64,000 nt of DNA from Rhizobiaceae bacterium (GTDB lineage Bacteria; Pseudomonadota; Alphaproteobacteria; Rhizobiales; Rhizobiaceae), in the NCBI GenBank assembly GCA_029233925.1, contig JARGOX010000014.1, positions 22,429-86,428 on the forward strand. The letters are read 5' to 3'. Below are positions 7,542-17,089 of this stretch, one piece after another. Every line of letters begins with the position of its first letter. The stretch's first letter is position 1. Made by a program: the position numbers and the translations under genes. The notes below the pieces were generated by a model. That model was given only the letters and a program-made list of their open reading frames with translations. It was not told the DNA's origin and did no database searches.

Positions 7542-10193
7542 ATGCAGACCAATGGTCTTATGGCATTTGGAAGTCATCTGTTGCCAGGCTTCAGGATTCC
7601 GGATTTTCTCCGGCGTCCCTTGAAGGTTCTGTACGGACTGACATTGATGGGGTGTCTGGCGCTTGCCATTGCTGCTTTGGCCACATGGAATGTGACTGAT
7701 CCCAGCTTTTCCTATGCGACCGGAAATGCCCCGGTCAATGTGCTCGGGTTTGGCGGCGCGGCCTTTGCCGATCTGACCATGCAATTTTTCGGCCTGTCCG
7801 GTATCGTGGCGCTGCTGCCGCTTGTCATCTGGGCTGTCTTTCTGTTGCGCAACAGGCCGGTCGATCGCATTTTCAGCAGAATGTCGGCCTGGTTTGCGGG
7901 CAGTATCCTGTCTGCATCCGTCTTTGCCTGTGTGCCCACACCTGACCGCTGGCCCCTGCCGACCGGCCTGGGCGGCGTGTTCGGTGACATGATTTTGAAA
8001 ATGCCGGCAGTTCTGATCGGTGGTTATCCCTCCGGCATCCTTGCCGTCGTGCTGGGCATCGCACTTGCCATTCCTGCCACCTGGCTGATGCTTTTTGGGG
8101 CACTTTTGATCGCAACGCCGCAAATGGATGTCGTGAGCCAACGGCGCAATGCAAGCCGTCGTCGCAATGTTGAACCGGAAGCCATCGAAGATGACGATGA
8201 AAATGAACGCACATCAGTGGGCATGCTGGTGCTTGGCGCCCTCACGCACACATGGCTGACAGTCAGGGCACACTACAGACGCCTGACGGGTCGCATGACC
8301 GGCCGCATGTCGGAGCAATGGAGTGCCAATCTGGAAGAGCCCTATGATTTCAACGAGGAAGAATTTACCGGGTTGAATGGTGAACCGAGAGTCGAACCCG
8401 AGTTCATGGATTCTGATGATGAAAATCCGGTGCATGCCCGCCGCCGCAATCTGGACGATGATACGCCGGCCTTTGACAGCGCAGACGATCTGGAGATCGA
8501 CGATGGCGATGACGTTGACGAAGATGATGATGATCCGGCAGCCGACTGGGCGCCGCAACCGGCTCCAAGGCGCATGGCAGGACAGGTGGTTCAGTTGCGC
8601 GTTGTTCCCCAGGTCCAGCGACCGAAGCCCGGTGCCCGACAGCGGCGTGAAGCGCAGACTTCGCTGATCAAGACAAATGGCTTTGAATTGCCGCCGCTGC
8701 ATCTGCTTTCTGAAGCCAAGAATGTCACCCGTGATCCCAGCCTTTCCACAGAGGCACTGGAACAGAATGCCCGCATGCTGGAAGGCGTGCTGGAAGATTT
8801 CGGCGTGCGCGGCGAAATCATTCAGGTGCGCCCGGGTCCGGTTGTCACCATGTATGAACTTGAACCGGCACCCGGTATCAAATCGTCGCGCGTCATTGGG
8901 CTGGCCGATGATATCGCCCGCTCGATGAGTGCGATTGCCGCCCGTGTCGCGGTGGTGCCCGGTCGCAATGCCATTGGTGTGGAATTGCCAAATCAGGTTC
9001 GCGAAACCGTTTATCTGCGCGAGCTTTTGTCCAGCAGGGATTTTGAGACAAGCAAGGCAAAACTGGCATTGGCGCTTGGCAAGACAATCGGCGGCGAATC
9101 GGTCATCGCCGATCTGGCAAAAATGCCGCATTTGCTGGTTGCCGGAACTACCGGATCAGGTAAGTCAGTGGCCATCAATACGATGATCCTGTCGCTGGTC
9201 TATCGGATGCCACCGGAAAAGTGCCGATTGATCATGATTGATCCGAAAATGCTTGAACTGTCCGTCTATGATGGCATTCCGCATCTGCTGACGCCGGTGG
9301 TCACGGATCCGAAAAAGGCCGTTGTCGCGCTCAAATGGACCGTGCGCGAGATGGAAGACCGTTACAAGAAAATGTCAAAGATCGGCGTTCGCAATATTGA
9401 CGGATTCAACAGCCGTATCGAACAGGCGGAGAAAAAGGGCGAGGCCATCACCCGCACGGTGCAGACCGGGTTTGACCGCGAGACCGGCGAGGCGGTCTAT
9501 GAGACAGAAGAATTCGATCTCAGCCCGATGCCCTATATCGTGGTGATTATCGACGAAATGGCCGATCTGATGATGGTCGCAGGAAAAGATATTGAAGGCA
9601 CCGTTCAGCGGCTTGCACAAATGGCGCGTGCTGCCGGCATTCATGTGGTCATGGCAACGCAACGTCCGTCGGTGGATGTTATCACCGGCACGATCAAGGC
9701 CAATTTCCCGACGCGAATATCCTTTCAGGTCACATCCAAAATCGACTCGCGCACCATTTTGGGCGAGCAGGGCGGTGAACAATTGCTCGGCATGGGTGAC
9801 ATGCTTTACATGGCCGGTGGTGGCCGTATTCAGCGTGTCCATGGTCCGTTTGTCGCCGATGACGAAGTGGAAGAGATCGTTGCATTCCTGAAAATGCAGG
9901 GTGTTCCGGAATATCTTGATGCCATCACCGAAGATGATGATGAAGATGGTGGTGACAGTGGATCCGGCTCGGTCGGCAATCTTGGTGATTCGGATGATCC
10001 CTATGATCAGGCAGTTGCGATTGTCCTGCGCGATGGCAAGGCTTCGACCTCCTATATTCAGCGGCGCCTCGGCATCGGCTATAACAGGGCTGCCTCACTG
10101 ATCGAAAGAATGGAAGAAGAGGGTGTGATCGGGCCTGCCAATCATGCAGGCAAACGCGAGATCCTCGTGCCAACGGAAGAGGACATCCGGTAA
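7542..10193 (+). CDS. ftsK: DNA translocase FtsK
   Basis: An 883-residue septal DNA pump that moves chromosome ends and dimers through the closing septum. The N-terminus has about four membrane helices (residues 20-200), followed by an Asp/Glu-rich disordered linker (about 210-350). Next comes the RecA-like motor, with Walker [16 protein letters not shown] at about residue 536 and Walker [13 protein letters not shown]. The C-terminal winged-helix gamma domain ends [20 protein letters not shown]...[17 protein letters not shown], the part that reads KOPS-type sites in the family. The ATG at 7542 has GGAG 7 nt upstream; a GTG at 7515 is less well placed. lolA follows on the same strand. Confidence 0.96.
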   Translation: MQTNGLMAFGSHLLPGFRIPDFLRRPLKVLYGLTLMGCLALAIAALATWNVTDPSFSYATGNAPVNVLGFGGAAFADLTMQFFGLSGIVALLPLVIWAVFLLRNRPVDRIFSRMSAWFAGSILSASVFACVPTPDRWPLPTGLGGVFGDMILKMPAVLIGGYPSGILAVVLGIALAIPATWLMLFGALLIATPQMDVVSQRRNASRRRNVEPEAIEDDDENERTSVGMLVLGALTHTWLTVRAHYRRLTGRMTGRMSEQWSANLEEPYDFNEEEFTGLNGEPRVEPEFMDSDDENPVHARRRNLDDDTPAFDSADDLEIDDGDDVDEDDDDPAADWAPQPAPRRMAGQVVQLRVVPQVQRPKPGARQRREAQTSLIKTNGFELPPLHLLSEAKNVTRDPSLSTEALEQNARMLEGVLEDFGVRGEIIQVRPGPVVTMYELEPAPGIKSSRVIGLADDIARSMSAIAARVAVVPGRNAIGVELPNQVRETVYLRELLSSRDFETSKAKLALALGKTIGGESVIADLAKMPHLLVAGTTGSGKSVAINTMILSLVYRMPPEKCRLIMIDPKMLELSVYDGIPHLLTPVVTDPKKAVVALKWTVREMEDRYKKMSKIGVRNIDGFNSRIEQAEKKGEAITRTVQTGFDRETGEAVYETEEFDLSPMPYIVVIIDEMADLMMVAGKDIEGTVQRLAQMARAAGIHVVMATQRPSVDVITGTIKANFPTRISFQVTSKIDSRTILGEQGGEQLLGMGDMLYMAGGGRIQRVHGPFVADDEVEEIVAFLKMQGVPEYLDAITEDDDEDGGDSGSGSVGNLGDSDDPYDQAVAIVLRDGKASTSYIQRRLGIGYNRAASLIERMEEEGVIGPANHAGKREILVPTEEDIR

Positions 10194-10379
10194 TGTCCCT
10201 GTAAGGAGAATACCTTTCACATGGAATTGGTTTTCACAGTCACTATTCACAGATGATGCAATCATCGTTGGGGAAACTGTCCATCAGGTGCCTGTCGCTG
10301 CAATGCCATGATCAGTATGCATATTGCCATACTGACGCCGTAGTTTCGTAACACATATCCCTGCCTTCAGGAGATCAGA

Positions 10380-11057
10380 ATGATTCAGATATATGCGCCG
10401 GTTTCGGCAGAAGTGCGACCAAAGGCCTGTCCGGCACACAGAGTATTAAGCGCCCTGTTTGCAGCGGTCCTGTCAGGCCTGTTTGTAACCTTCGGTACGG
10501 CGTCGGTTATGGCGCAGGACAAGACAGCTCAAAACATTGCCAACCATTTTTCCTCGGTGAAAACCATGACCGGCGAATTTGTCCAGTTCGGGCCGTCAGG
10601 CCAGCAGACCGGTGGCAAGTTTTTTATTGAGCGACCGGGCAAATTGCGCTTCAACTACGAGGCACCATCTTCAGTGCGTGTCATTGCCGATGGTGAGTCC
10701 GTGGTGATTGGCAACAGGAAATTGCGGACCTGGGATATCTATCCCCTGTCGAAGACACCGCTGCGGCTGCTGTTGTCCGAACATATCGATCTACAGGGTC
10801 AAATGATCAAAAATGTTCAGGTTGAACCCGATCTGACAACGATTGTTCTGGGTGACAAATCGATCTTTGGCGAATCAAAAATCACGATGATGTTTGATTC
10901 AAAATCGTTCGAACTGCGCCAATGGACGATCACCGATCCGCAGGGCAAGGACACGACGGTGATGATTTTCAATGTCCAAAAGGACGTGAAATTTGCCGAT
11001 AATGTTTTCAAGGTGCCCTATGATCAGGTGCATGCTTCGCAGAATACGAATCGATAG
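10380..11057 (+). CDS. lolA: Periplasmic outer-membrane lipoprotein carrier LolA
   Basis: A 225-residue secreted protein with a long signal peptide (hydrophobic core VLSALFAAVLSGLFVTFG, cleavage after VMAQ). The mature part has the LolA half-barrel pattern: FSSVKTMTGEFVQ, KFFIERPGKLRFNYE, DGESVVIGNRKLRTWDIYP, and LRQWTITDPQGKDTTVMIFNVQ. It carries lipoproteins from LolCDE to the outer membrane. AGGAG lies 6 nt before the ATG. FtsK-LolA order is widespread in alphaproteobacteria; 186 bp separate the two here and hold no evident gene. Confidence 0.92.
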   Translation: MIQIYAPVSAEVRPKACPAHRVLSALFAAVLSGLFVTFGTASVMAQDKTAQNIANHFSSVKTMTGEFVQFGPSGQQTGGKFFIERPGKLRFNYEAPSSVRVIADGESVVIGNRKLRTWDIYPLSKTPLRLLLSEHIDLQGQMIKNVQVEPDLTTIVLGDKSIFGESKITMMFDSKSFELRQWTITDPQGKDTTVMIFNVQKDVKFADNVFKVPYDQVHASQNTNR

Positions 11058-11234
11058 CATTTGTCAGCAAAATTATTTCTGCAGCAGGCCATGCAGTTCG
11101 TGGCCTGCAGGAAAACTGTTTGCGCATAATAAAGTTGTGATGTCCGCTGACATTTGCTGCGTGACTGCTGCACCTTTGTTCCCGGCCCTGTAGGGTCCTT
11201 GTATTGATTCGATTCAATACTGAAAGGGAATGAT

Positions 11235-12050
11235 ATGGGTTTTTCCATTGCGACATGGAATATCAATTCAGTGCGGTTGCGGCTGCCGCTGGTGCTGTCT
11301 TTGCTGGAAACGCACCAGCCTGACATTCTGTGCCTGCAGGAAACCAAATGTCCCAATGATTCCTTCCCTGATTCAGAGCTTAAAAAACTCGGCTATCAGC
11401 ATATCGCCATCCATGGTCAGAAGGGCTATCACGGCGTTGCCCTGATCTCGCGGCTGCCGCTGCGCGATGTGCAGAAAATGGATTTTTGCGAAATGGGCGA
11501 TACCCGCCATATTTCGGCAATCTTTGATATTGGCGGGCGCTCGGTTCGCATTCACAATTTTTATGTACCGGCGGGCGGTGATGAGCCGGACCGTACCATC
11601 AATCCGAAATTTGCTCACAAGATGGATTTTCTCGAGGAAATGAAGGCGCTGCATGCGCATGCCGAACTGGAAGACGGTGTTTCATCCATTCTGGTGGGCG
11701 ATCTGAATATTGCCCCGCTGGAAACCGATGTCTGGTCACACAAGAAGTTGCTCAAGGTGGTCAGTCATACGCCCATTGAAACCGACGGGCTGAATGAAGT
11801 ACAGGCGAAAGGTGCCTGGGTGGACCTGATGCGCCAGCATATTCCACCAGAAGAAAAAATCTTCACCTGGTGGAGTTACCGGTCGAAAGACTGGGATGCG
11901 GCGGACAAGGGGCGTCGCCTCGACCACATCTGGTCTTCTGACGATCTGTCTCCGGCATTGGCGGATATTACAGTTTTGCGCGAGGCACGGGGCTGGGAGC
12001 GGCCATCCGACCATGTCCCGGTTTTCGCCCGTTTCAATCCGAAGAGCTGA
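11235..12050 (+). CDS. xthA: Exodeoxyribonuclease III (AP endonuclease)
   Basis: A 271-residue member of the exonuclease III/APE1 fold, used in base-excision repair to cut at abasic sites. The catalytic set is visible: N at WNINSVR (residue 9), Glu36 in LQETKCP, the Asp and Asn of VGDLNIAP, Asp in RRLDHIW, and the terminal SDHVP His. Length fits the family. It lies about 180 bp after lolA, and that gap contains only an 8-bp-stem hairpin (11084-11108) without a U-tract. Confidence 0.95.
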   Translation: MGFSIATWNINSVRLRLPLVLSLLETHQPDILCLQETKCPNDSFPDSELKKLGYQHIAIHGQKGYHGVALISRLPLRDVQKMDFCEMGDTRHISAIFDIGGRSVRIHNFYVPAGGDEPDRTINPKFAHKMDFLEEMKALHAHAELEDGVSSILVGDLNIAPLETDVWSHKKLLKVVSHTPIETDGLNEVQAKGAWVDLMRQHIPPEEKIFTWWSYRSKDWDAADKGRRLDHIWSSDDLSPALADITVLREARGWERPSDHVPVFARFNPKS

Positions 12051-12128
12051 TGCGGTCGGCATAGAGTCGGAAGCCTGGTCCGGGTTTCAGTGTGCCCCAT
12101 GCTCTGCGTGGAACCAGCCTGCGCAGCT

Positions 12129-12602
12129 TCAGATTTTTGATGGATTTTCCTCGAAGCGTGAAGCCATATTGTTGATTTCACCGAGCATGGCGCCAAGATT
12201 TGTTCTTATGCGTTTTGCCAGCATCGCTGCGATTTCCGGATATTCTTCCATCATGCGCCGAAACATCGGTCGATGAATCCGCATGACTTCACTGTCTTCC
12301 ATCGCCATCACTGTCATTCTTCGGTTTGTGGCCGATATGATGGCCATTTCCCCCAACAGGTCACCGGCTTTTGCTTCACCCAGCTTGACTGGTTTGCCCT
12401 TGCGGTCGCGATGCATCATCTTGAAACGGCCCGATGTGATGACAAAGGCGCTGTCAGCTGTGGCGCCTTCATGGAAAAGCGGGTGGTTTGCAGCAATGGT
12501 CTTGCGTTCAGCGCCAAAGGCAATCAGACGCAGCATATCGTCGCTGAAACCCTCAAATAACGGAACATTCGACAGAATCGTGATGTCATCAGTCAGCGCC
12601 AT
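12129..12602 (-). CDS. Stand-alone cyclic nucleotide-binding domain protein (CRP-like, no HTH)
   Basis: A 157-residue protein with a cNMP-binding beta-roll: LSNVPLFEGFSDDMLRLIAFGAE, LFHEGATADSAFVITSGRFKM, KAGDLLGEMAIISATNRRMTVMAMEDSEVMRI. It then ends in a helical tail (PMFRRMMEEYPEIAAMLAKRIRTNLGAML) with no DNA-binding winged helix. The phosphate-binding cassette is degenerate: GEMAIISATNRRMTV where CRP has GELG...RAA. It therefore probably works as a ligand sensor or partner protein rather than as a transcription factor. It follows an OmpR-type response regulator on the same strand, 72 bp away, which hints at a shared pathway. Confidence 0.8.
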   Translation of the reverse strand: MALTDDITILSNVPLFEGFSDDMLRLIAFGAERKTIAANHPLFHEGATADSAFVITSGRFKMMHRDRKGKPVKLGEAKAGDLLGEMAIISATNRRMTVMAMEDSEVMRIHRPMFRRMMEEYPEIAAMLAKRIRTNLGAMLGEINNMASRFEENPSKI

Positions 12603-12674
12603 GGCAATGTCTTTCCTGCATCGTCGTCATCGTCCTTGCATGGGTGCAAATGCCCGGGTCTGCAAGAATATCCC

Positions 12675-13358
12675 TCAGGGAATGATCTTGTAACCACCGC
12701 TCTCTGTCACAAGAATCTCGGCATTGGAAGGATCGCGTTCAATTTTCTGCCGCAACCGGTAGACATGGGTCTCCAGCGTATGGGTTGTCACGCCCGAATT
12801 ATATCCCCAGACCTCTTCGAGCAGAACGTCGCGCGTCACCACCTTCTCGTCGGCCCGATAGAGATAGCGGATGATCGCTGATTCCTTTTCGGTCAGGCGG
12901 ATTTTCGATCCCTTGTCATCAACAAGCAGTTTCTGGCTTGGCTTGAATGTATAGGGACCAACGGAAAACGTGGCATCCTCACTTTGTTCGTGCTGGCGCA
13001 ATTGCGCCCGCACGCGGGCCAGAAGGACAGCAAACCGGAAGGGCTTGGTCACGTAATCATTGGCTCCGGCCTCAAGGCCGAGGATGGTGTCTGAATCCGT
13101 GTCGTGTCCGGTCAACATGATGATCGGCGCCTTGAAACCGCCCTTGCGAAGCAGTTTGACCGCTTCGCGACCATCCATGTCCGGCAAGCCGACATCCATG
13201 ATCAAAAGGTCGATATGATTGTTTCGGGCCGCATGAACACCCTTGGTTGCCGAGGATTCTTCGAGAATCAGAAACTCCTCGTACAAGGAGAGCTGTTCGA
13301 CAAGTGTCTCCCTCAGATCTTCATCGTCATCGACGAGAAGTATGGTTCTGGCTGTCAT
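12675..13358 (-). CDS. OmpR-family DNA-binding response regulator
   Basis: A 227-residue two-domain regulator. The receiver has acidic residues at D10-D12, phosphoacceptor Asp55 (LLIMDVGLPDMDG), Thr83 (MLTGHD) and Lys105 (DYVTKPF). The C-terminal winged helix includes LTEKESAIIRYLYRADEKVVTRDVLLEEVWGY and THTLETHVYRLRQKIE. GGAGGA 6 nt upstream fixes the ATG at 13358; the longer frame is dismissed. No sensor kinase gene is adjacent, so the partner is unknown. The neighbouring L,D-transpeptidase is divergent, so an envelope role is possible but unproven. Confidence 0.9.
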   Translation of the reverse strand: MTARTILLVDDDEDLRETLVEQLSLYEEFLILEESSATKGVHAARNNHIDLLIMDVGLPDMDGREAVKLLRKGGFKAPIIMLTGHDTDSDTILGLEAGANDYVTKPFRFAVLLARVRAQLRQHEQSEDATFSVGPYTFKPSQKLLVDDKGSKIRLTEKESAIIRYLYRADEKVVTRDVLLEEVWGYNSGVTTHTLETHVYRLRQKIERDPSNAEILVTESGGYKIIP

Positions 13359-13479
13359 GCAATTCCTCCAAATCGGGATGTACTTATTCATTTACAGGCT
13401 TTTAGATAGTCATGTTGGACTCAATGTAAAAGGACTGAAGAGGGGCAGCACACCAAGCTGTGATCCCGGAGATCAAATC

Positions 13480-14037
13480 GTGATTAACAAAATAACCCCG
13501 GATTGGGTCAAAAGCCAGCCTTTGCAAACTGTTGTTGTGCGTCGCGACCCGCGATCGCAAACAAAGGCTCTGGTCAATGCGGGAGGCCTGATTTTCCCGG
13601 CTCTGATCGGCCGGTCCGGGCGCACCGCCTTGAAAATCGAGGGCGATGGCGCCACACCTCTGGCATCGATGCGCGTGCTCTACGGTTATTATCGCGCAGA
13701 CAGGGTGCGACCGCCCATGGGGCGTGTGCCGCTGGTACCGATTGCTGCTGATATGGGTTGGTGTGATGCGCCGGACCATGGCGTCTATAACAGGCTGGTT
13801 CGTTTGCCGTTTTCCGCAAGCCATGAAAATTTGATGCGCGATGACAATCTCTATGACATCTGTCTGGTGCTTGACTGGAACCTGCGGCAAAGGCGCCGCT
13901 ATCGCGGCAGTGCCATATTCTTTCATTTGGCAAGCCCGGAAGGCAAGCCGACGCAGGGCTGTATTGCAGTCAGCCAGCGCGCCATGATCCGGCTTTTGCA
14001 GATCATGGGCCCACACACCTCGGTGCGGGTTGTCTGA
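13480..14037 (+). CDS. L,D-transpeptidase (YkuD) family protein, probable GTG start
   Basis: A 185-residue protein with a YkuD catalytic region: CDAPDHGVYNRLVRLPF, YDICLVLDWN, then FHLASPEGKPTQGCIAVS, where His and Cys form the L,D-transpeptidase signature. Related enzymes cross-link peptidoglycan or anchor lipoproteins. The start is a GTG at 13480 with GGAG 8 nt upstream; upstream ATGs in frame run back into the divergent regulator gene and are unlikely. With this start there is no obvious signal peptide, unlike most periplasmic members but in line with the shorter COG3786-type group. Confidence 0.82.
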   Translation: MINKITPDWVKSQPLQTVVVRRDPRSQTKALVNAGGLIFPALIGRSGRTALKIEGDGATPLASMRVLYGYYRADRVRPPMGRVPLVPIAADMGWCDAPDHGVYNRLVRLPFSASHENLMRDDNLYDICLVLDWNLRQRRRYRGSAIFFHLASPEGKPTQGCIAVSQRAMIRLLQIMGPHTSVRVV

Positions 14038-14040
14038 TTG

Positions 14041-14448
14041 TCAAACGCCAAACCAGCCGATGATCGCTCCCATCGCCAGCAATACGAGCAGCCAGTGGGC
14101 ACCATCGATGAAAGTCAGGTTCCAACCAAACCCCTGATAGCGATGGTTGACCGCAAGGGTGGTTGCCACGAATCCCAACCAGACGAAAAAGGCCGAGACA
14201 ATGCCATTGATCAAGGTGACCTGGCCATCGCCCAGATGGCCGATGATGCCGGCGAGAAAAATGGCCATGATCAACTCGCAGATGATGGAGTTGACAAGCA
14301 GCATGGCCGACATCTTCGTATCGTCCGGCTTGATGCGCGCCGCCTTCATCCACACGCCGCCCAAAATGCTGTAATAGGCGGCGCCGATGACAAAAGCGGC
14401 AAGCGTTGCCAACAATAGGGCAAGATAATTGATCCCGGCAAAAACCAT
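14041..14448 (-). CDS. DUF1761 family membrane protein
   Basis: A 135-residue integral membrane protein with four predicted helices. It begins INYLALLLATLAAFVIGAAYYSILGGVWMK, the typical DUF1761 opening with the Trp-Met-Lys after the first helix, and has FVWLGFVATTLAVNHRYQGFGWNLTFIDGAHWLL near the end. Function is unknown. GGGAGG lies 7 nt before the ATG. It is convergent with the L,D-transpeptidase, with only 3 nt between the stops. Confidence 0.8.
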   Translation of the reverse strand: MVFAGINYLALLLATLAAFVIGAAYYSILGGVWMKAARIKPDDTKMSAMLLVNSIICELIMAIFLAGIIGHLGDGQVTLINGIVSAFFVWLGFVATTLAVNHRYQGFGWNLTFIDGAHWLLVLLAMGAIIGWFGV

Positions 14449-14576
14449 AGCGCGCCCTCCCGTGGCGAAACTGATGTTTTCAGACCGATTGCATCATACG
14501 CAGGCTCAAACCGCAATTGTATTGCGCCAAAAAATGCGTCAGGGGTCGTCTGGGAAAGCGGAAAGCACCAACCGCT

Positions 14577-15221
14577 TTATAAAAACTGCCAGACGGTGGT
14601 CTTCTTGATGTCCGAATCTTCCAGCGCCCGGGTGACAGGCACCTGATAGATGGCCAGTTCTTCAAGCCGGTCGAGCGGACAATAGGACCGACCCGGATCC
14701 CCGATCAGCACGCTTGCGCCTCGCCGGGTCAGCGCATCAAACCATGGTATCAACAATCCGGCCAGCGCCTGGTCATAAAATACATCGCCGGCCAGAACGA
14801 CCTCCCAGCCATCGTCAGTTCCGATGATGTCGTCACAACGCATGGCGATGGCGGTTTCATTGTGTTCGGCATTCATCGCTATTGCCATGGATGACCAGGG
14901 ATCAATATCGCTGGCGGTCACAGCACCGGCTCCCGCCTTATTTGCAGCTATGGCAACCAGCCCCGACCCAGAGGCAAAATCGAGTACGGATTTGCCGCGG
15001 ATTACGTCTCGATGATCCAACAGATAGCGGGCGAGCCCCTGTCCTCCTGCCCAGGCAAAGGCCCAATAGGGCGGAGGCAGGCCGATCGCCTCCAGCTCTT
15101 CTTGCGTTTTCAACCAGAGATCATGGGCTTCTGTGGCCAGATGCAGGGAAATTTCCGGCACATGCGGCGGTGTCATGAGGGTTGTATTGTTCCCAATGAA
15201 AACTTGCGCTTCGGTTTTCAT
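14577..15221 (-). CDS. Class I SAM methyltransferase, ETF-beta lysine methyltransferase (METTL20) type
   Basis: A 214-residue methyltransferase of the MTF16/METTL20 type. Motif I is SVLDFASGSGLVAIAA, preceded by PPYWAFAWAGGQGLARYLLD, which is characteristic of this group. The post-II motif AGDVFYD supplies the [DE]xx[FY] substrate-binding signature. Bacterial relatives, including one studied in Agrobacterium, methylate lysines on electron-transfer flavoprotein beta. It may also be annotated as a PrmA-like protein. The ATG at 15221 follows AAAGGA; the frame upstream would need a TTG. It is the last gene of the minus-strand run tsaD-gpsA-yciI-EVE-MTase. Confidence 0.78.
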   Translation of the reverse strand: MKTEAQVFIGNNTTLMTPPHVPEISLHLATEAHDLWLKTQEELEAIGLPPPYWAFAWAGGQGLARYLLDHRDVIRGKSVLDFASGSGLVAIAANKAGAGAVTASDIDPWSSMAIAMNAEHNETAIAMRCDDIIGTDDGWEVVLAGDVFYDQALAGLLIPWFDALTRRGASVLIGDPGRSYCPLDRLEELAIYQVPVTRALEDSDIKKTTVWQFL

Positions 15222-15247
15222 AAATCCTTTCTGGGTGGTCTCCAAGA

Positions 15248-15676
15248 TTATCGCGGTGGATCACTGAGGTTGCCCATTCGGCAAACCTCGAGATATTCAT
15301 CCTCGGTCACCGGCTGGACAGACAGGCGCATCGATGTGACCAGTGCCATGTTGCTCAAGGCGGGATTGGCTTTTACATCCTTGAGCGTGACCGGTTTCGG
15401 CATGTCGCAGACTGCCTTGATGTCGACGCATTCCCAACGGGCATCCTCGGTCGTCGTATCCGGATGCACTTCCTGGCAGACTTCGACAATACCCACGACT
15501 TCCAGTCCCTCATTGGAGTGATAAAAGAAGCCCTTGTCGCCAAGTTTCATGGCCCGCATGTTATTGCGCGCCTGATAATTGCGAATGCCGTCCCATTGCT
15601 CTCCCAATTCGCCCTTGGCCTTTTGATGGTCCCAGGACCATTTGAACGGTTCGGATTTGAAAAGCCAAAAAGCCAT
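15248..15676 (-). CDS. EVE domain protein
   Basis: A 142-residue single-domain protein beginning MAFWLFKSEPFKWSWD and continuing QWDGIRNYQARNNMRAMKLGDKGFFYHSNEG, the diagnostic core of the EVE (PUA-like) fold related to human THYN1. EVE domains bind modified bases in DNA or RNA in the characterised cases. Its start lies 2 nt after the YciI stop, and GGAG in the end of that gene serves as its ribosome site, so translation is probably coupled. Confidence 0.88.
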   Translation of the reverse strand: MAFWLFKSEPFKWSWDHQKAKGELGEQWDGIRNYQARNNMRAMKLGDKGFFYHSNEGLEVVGIVEVCQEVHPDTTTEDARWECVDIKAVCDMPKPVTLKDVKANPALSNMALVTSMRLSVQPVTEDEYLEVCRMGNLSDPPR

Positions 15677-15678
15677 GC

Positions 15679-15972
15679 TCAGGTCTCCGGATTGTTGAAT
15701 GTCCAGGTGTAGGGTCGAATGTCCACGGCCGCGAACAGGCCTGCCTTGGCATAAGGATCACCGGCGGCGATTTCTCTGGCGCTCTGTTTGCTGTTGGCCT
15801 CGATAATGACAAGGCTGCCACAGGGTTTGTCATTGTCGTCCAGGAAGGGTCCTGCCATTTTCAGGATACCACGGTCGTTCAGATCCGTGAGAAAGGCCAC
15901 GTGATCTGGTCGGGTTTTCATCCGCAGGTCGAGACTTTCGGGTTTATCATTGCAGATCACAGCATAGAGCAT
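15679..15972 (-). CDS. YciI family protein
   Basis: A 97-residue YciI-like dimeric ferredoxin-fold protein: MLYAVICNDKPESLDLRMKTRPDHVAFL, GPFLDDNDKPCGSLVIIEA, AGDPYAKAGLFAAVDIRPY. The conserved His (RPDHVAFL) and Asp (GDPYAKAG) seen across the family are present. Biochemical function is unknown for most members. AGGAA lies 6 nt before the ATG at 15972; the upstream extension to 16083 is not homologous. Confidence 0.88.
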   Translation of the reverse strand: MLYAVICNDKPESLDLRMKTRPDHVAFLTDLNDRGILKMAGPFLDDNDKPCGSLVIIEANSKQSAREIAAGDPYAKAGLFAAVDIRPYTWTFNNPET

Positions 15973-16093
15973 GGATATTCCTTTCAGCATTGCATTGTCG
16001 TAAAACCGCGCCGTATTGCCCGGCTGAATTTTGTTGTATTGTCGTTCTGTTCCCTCGGAACCCGCACAATGCTTGTTAAGCATGCGCCTGTTC

Positions 16094-17089
16094 TTACTCC
16101 GATTTGAGTGGCCGTGTCATCAGGTCACCGATGGCGCTGTCGACGCCGAGATTTCCCAGCAGGATAGACGAGATGGCATTCGTGATCGGCATGTCGATGT
16201 GTTTTTCGCGGCTGATCTGTGCAGCAACACTTGCCGTATAGGCCCCTTCCGACAAGGGCGCGCCAGGCGCCATGAGCTGTTCCGGCGTGCTGCCTTTTCC
16301 CAGTGCCAGGCCAAAATTCAGATTGCGTGACTGGCGGCTGGTTGCTGTTAGCACCAGATCGCCGAGGCCGGAAAGTCCGGCAACGGTTTCCGGTCTGCCG
16401 CCATGGGCGGTGGCAAACCGCATGAGTTCGGCCAGACCACGTGCAATCAGGGCGGCCTTTGCCGATTCGCCAAGCCCGCGTCCCTCGACGATACCGCAGG
16501 CAATGGCGATCACATTTTTCAATGCGCCGGCAATTTCGACGCCAACCACGTCATCGGATGCATAGAGCCGAAAGGTGCTGCCTGAAAGGCTCCTGGCCAG
16601 ACTTTCGGCAATCGCGCGATCGGTGCTGGCGATTGTCATGGCTGTGGGCAGGCCCTTTGCAATATCTGCAGCAAAGCCGGGGCCTGAGAGAACGGCAACG
16701 GGATTGTCAGGCATTTCCGCCGCAATGACCCGATCCAGAAACAGGCCGCTGGACTGTTCCATGCCCTTGGCACACAGGATCAGCCTGGCGTCAGGTGCTA
16801 TGAAGCCGCGATAGGTCCGGGCCGCCGCCCTGATGGCCTGCGAGGGCATCACGAACAAAATGATGTCCGCTGCTTCGAGGCACCGGGGATCTGCCGTCGC
16901 CTGCAGTTCATCGGGAAGCATTATGCCTGGAAGGGCGGTCTCATTGGTCCTCTTGCGCTGGATGGATTGCATCTGTTCATGGTTGCGTCCGAGCAGCGTG
17001 ACCGGCTGGTGTTGGCGGGCGATGACCGTTGCCAGTGCGGTGCCAAAAGCACCGGCGCCAATGACGACAATGCTTGCGGGTTGCTTCAT
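16094..17089 (-). CDS. gpsA: NAD(P)-dependent glycerol-3-phosphate dehydrogenase
   Basis: A 331-residue enzyme that reduces dihydroxyacetone phosphate to sn-glycerol-3-phosphate for phospholipid synthesis. The Rossmann loop is [12 protein letters not shown] (residues 9-20); [17 protein letters not shown] and the catalytic-lysine region [20 protein letters not shown] are intact, as is [18 protein letters not shown]. Its start overlaps the tsaD stop by 4 nt (ATGA), so the two are co-translated. Length is normal for the family. Confidence 0.97.
   Translation of the reverse strand: MKQPASIVVIGAGAFGTALATVIARQHQPVTLLGRNHEQMQSIQRKRTNETALPGIMLPDELQATADPRCLEAADIILFVMPSQAIRAAARTYRGFIAPDARLILCAKGMEQSSGLFLDRVIAAEMPDNPVAVLSGPGFAADIAKGLPTAMTIASTDRAIAESLARSLSGSTFRLYASDDVVGVEIAGALKNVIAIACGIVEGRGLGESAKAALIARGLAELMRFATAHGGRPETVAGLSGLGDLVLTATSRQSRNLNFGLALGKGSTPEQLMAPGAPLSEGAYTASVAAQISREKHIDMPITNAISSILLGNLGVDSAIGDLMTRPLKSE

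Noticed and set aside
11084..11108. Terminator after lolA
   Set aside because: The 8-bp stem has a 9-nt loop and is not followed by a T-run; too weak to call.
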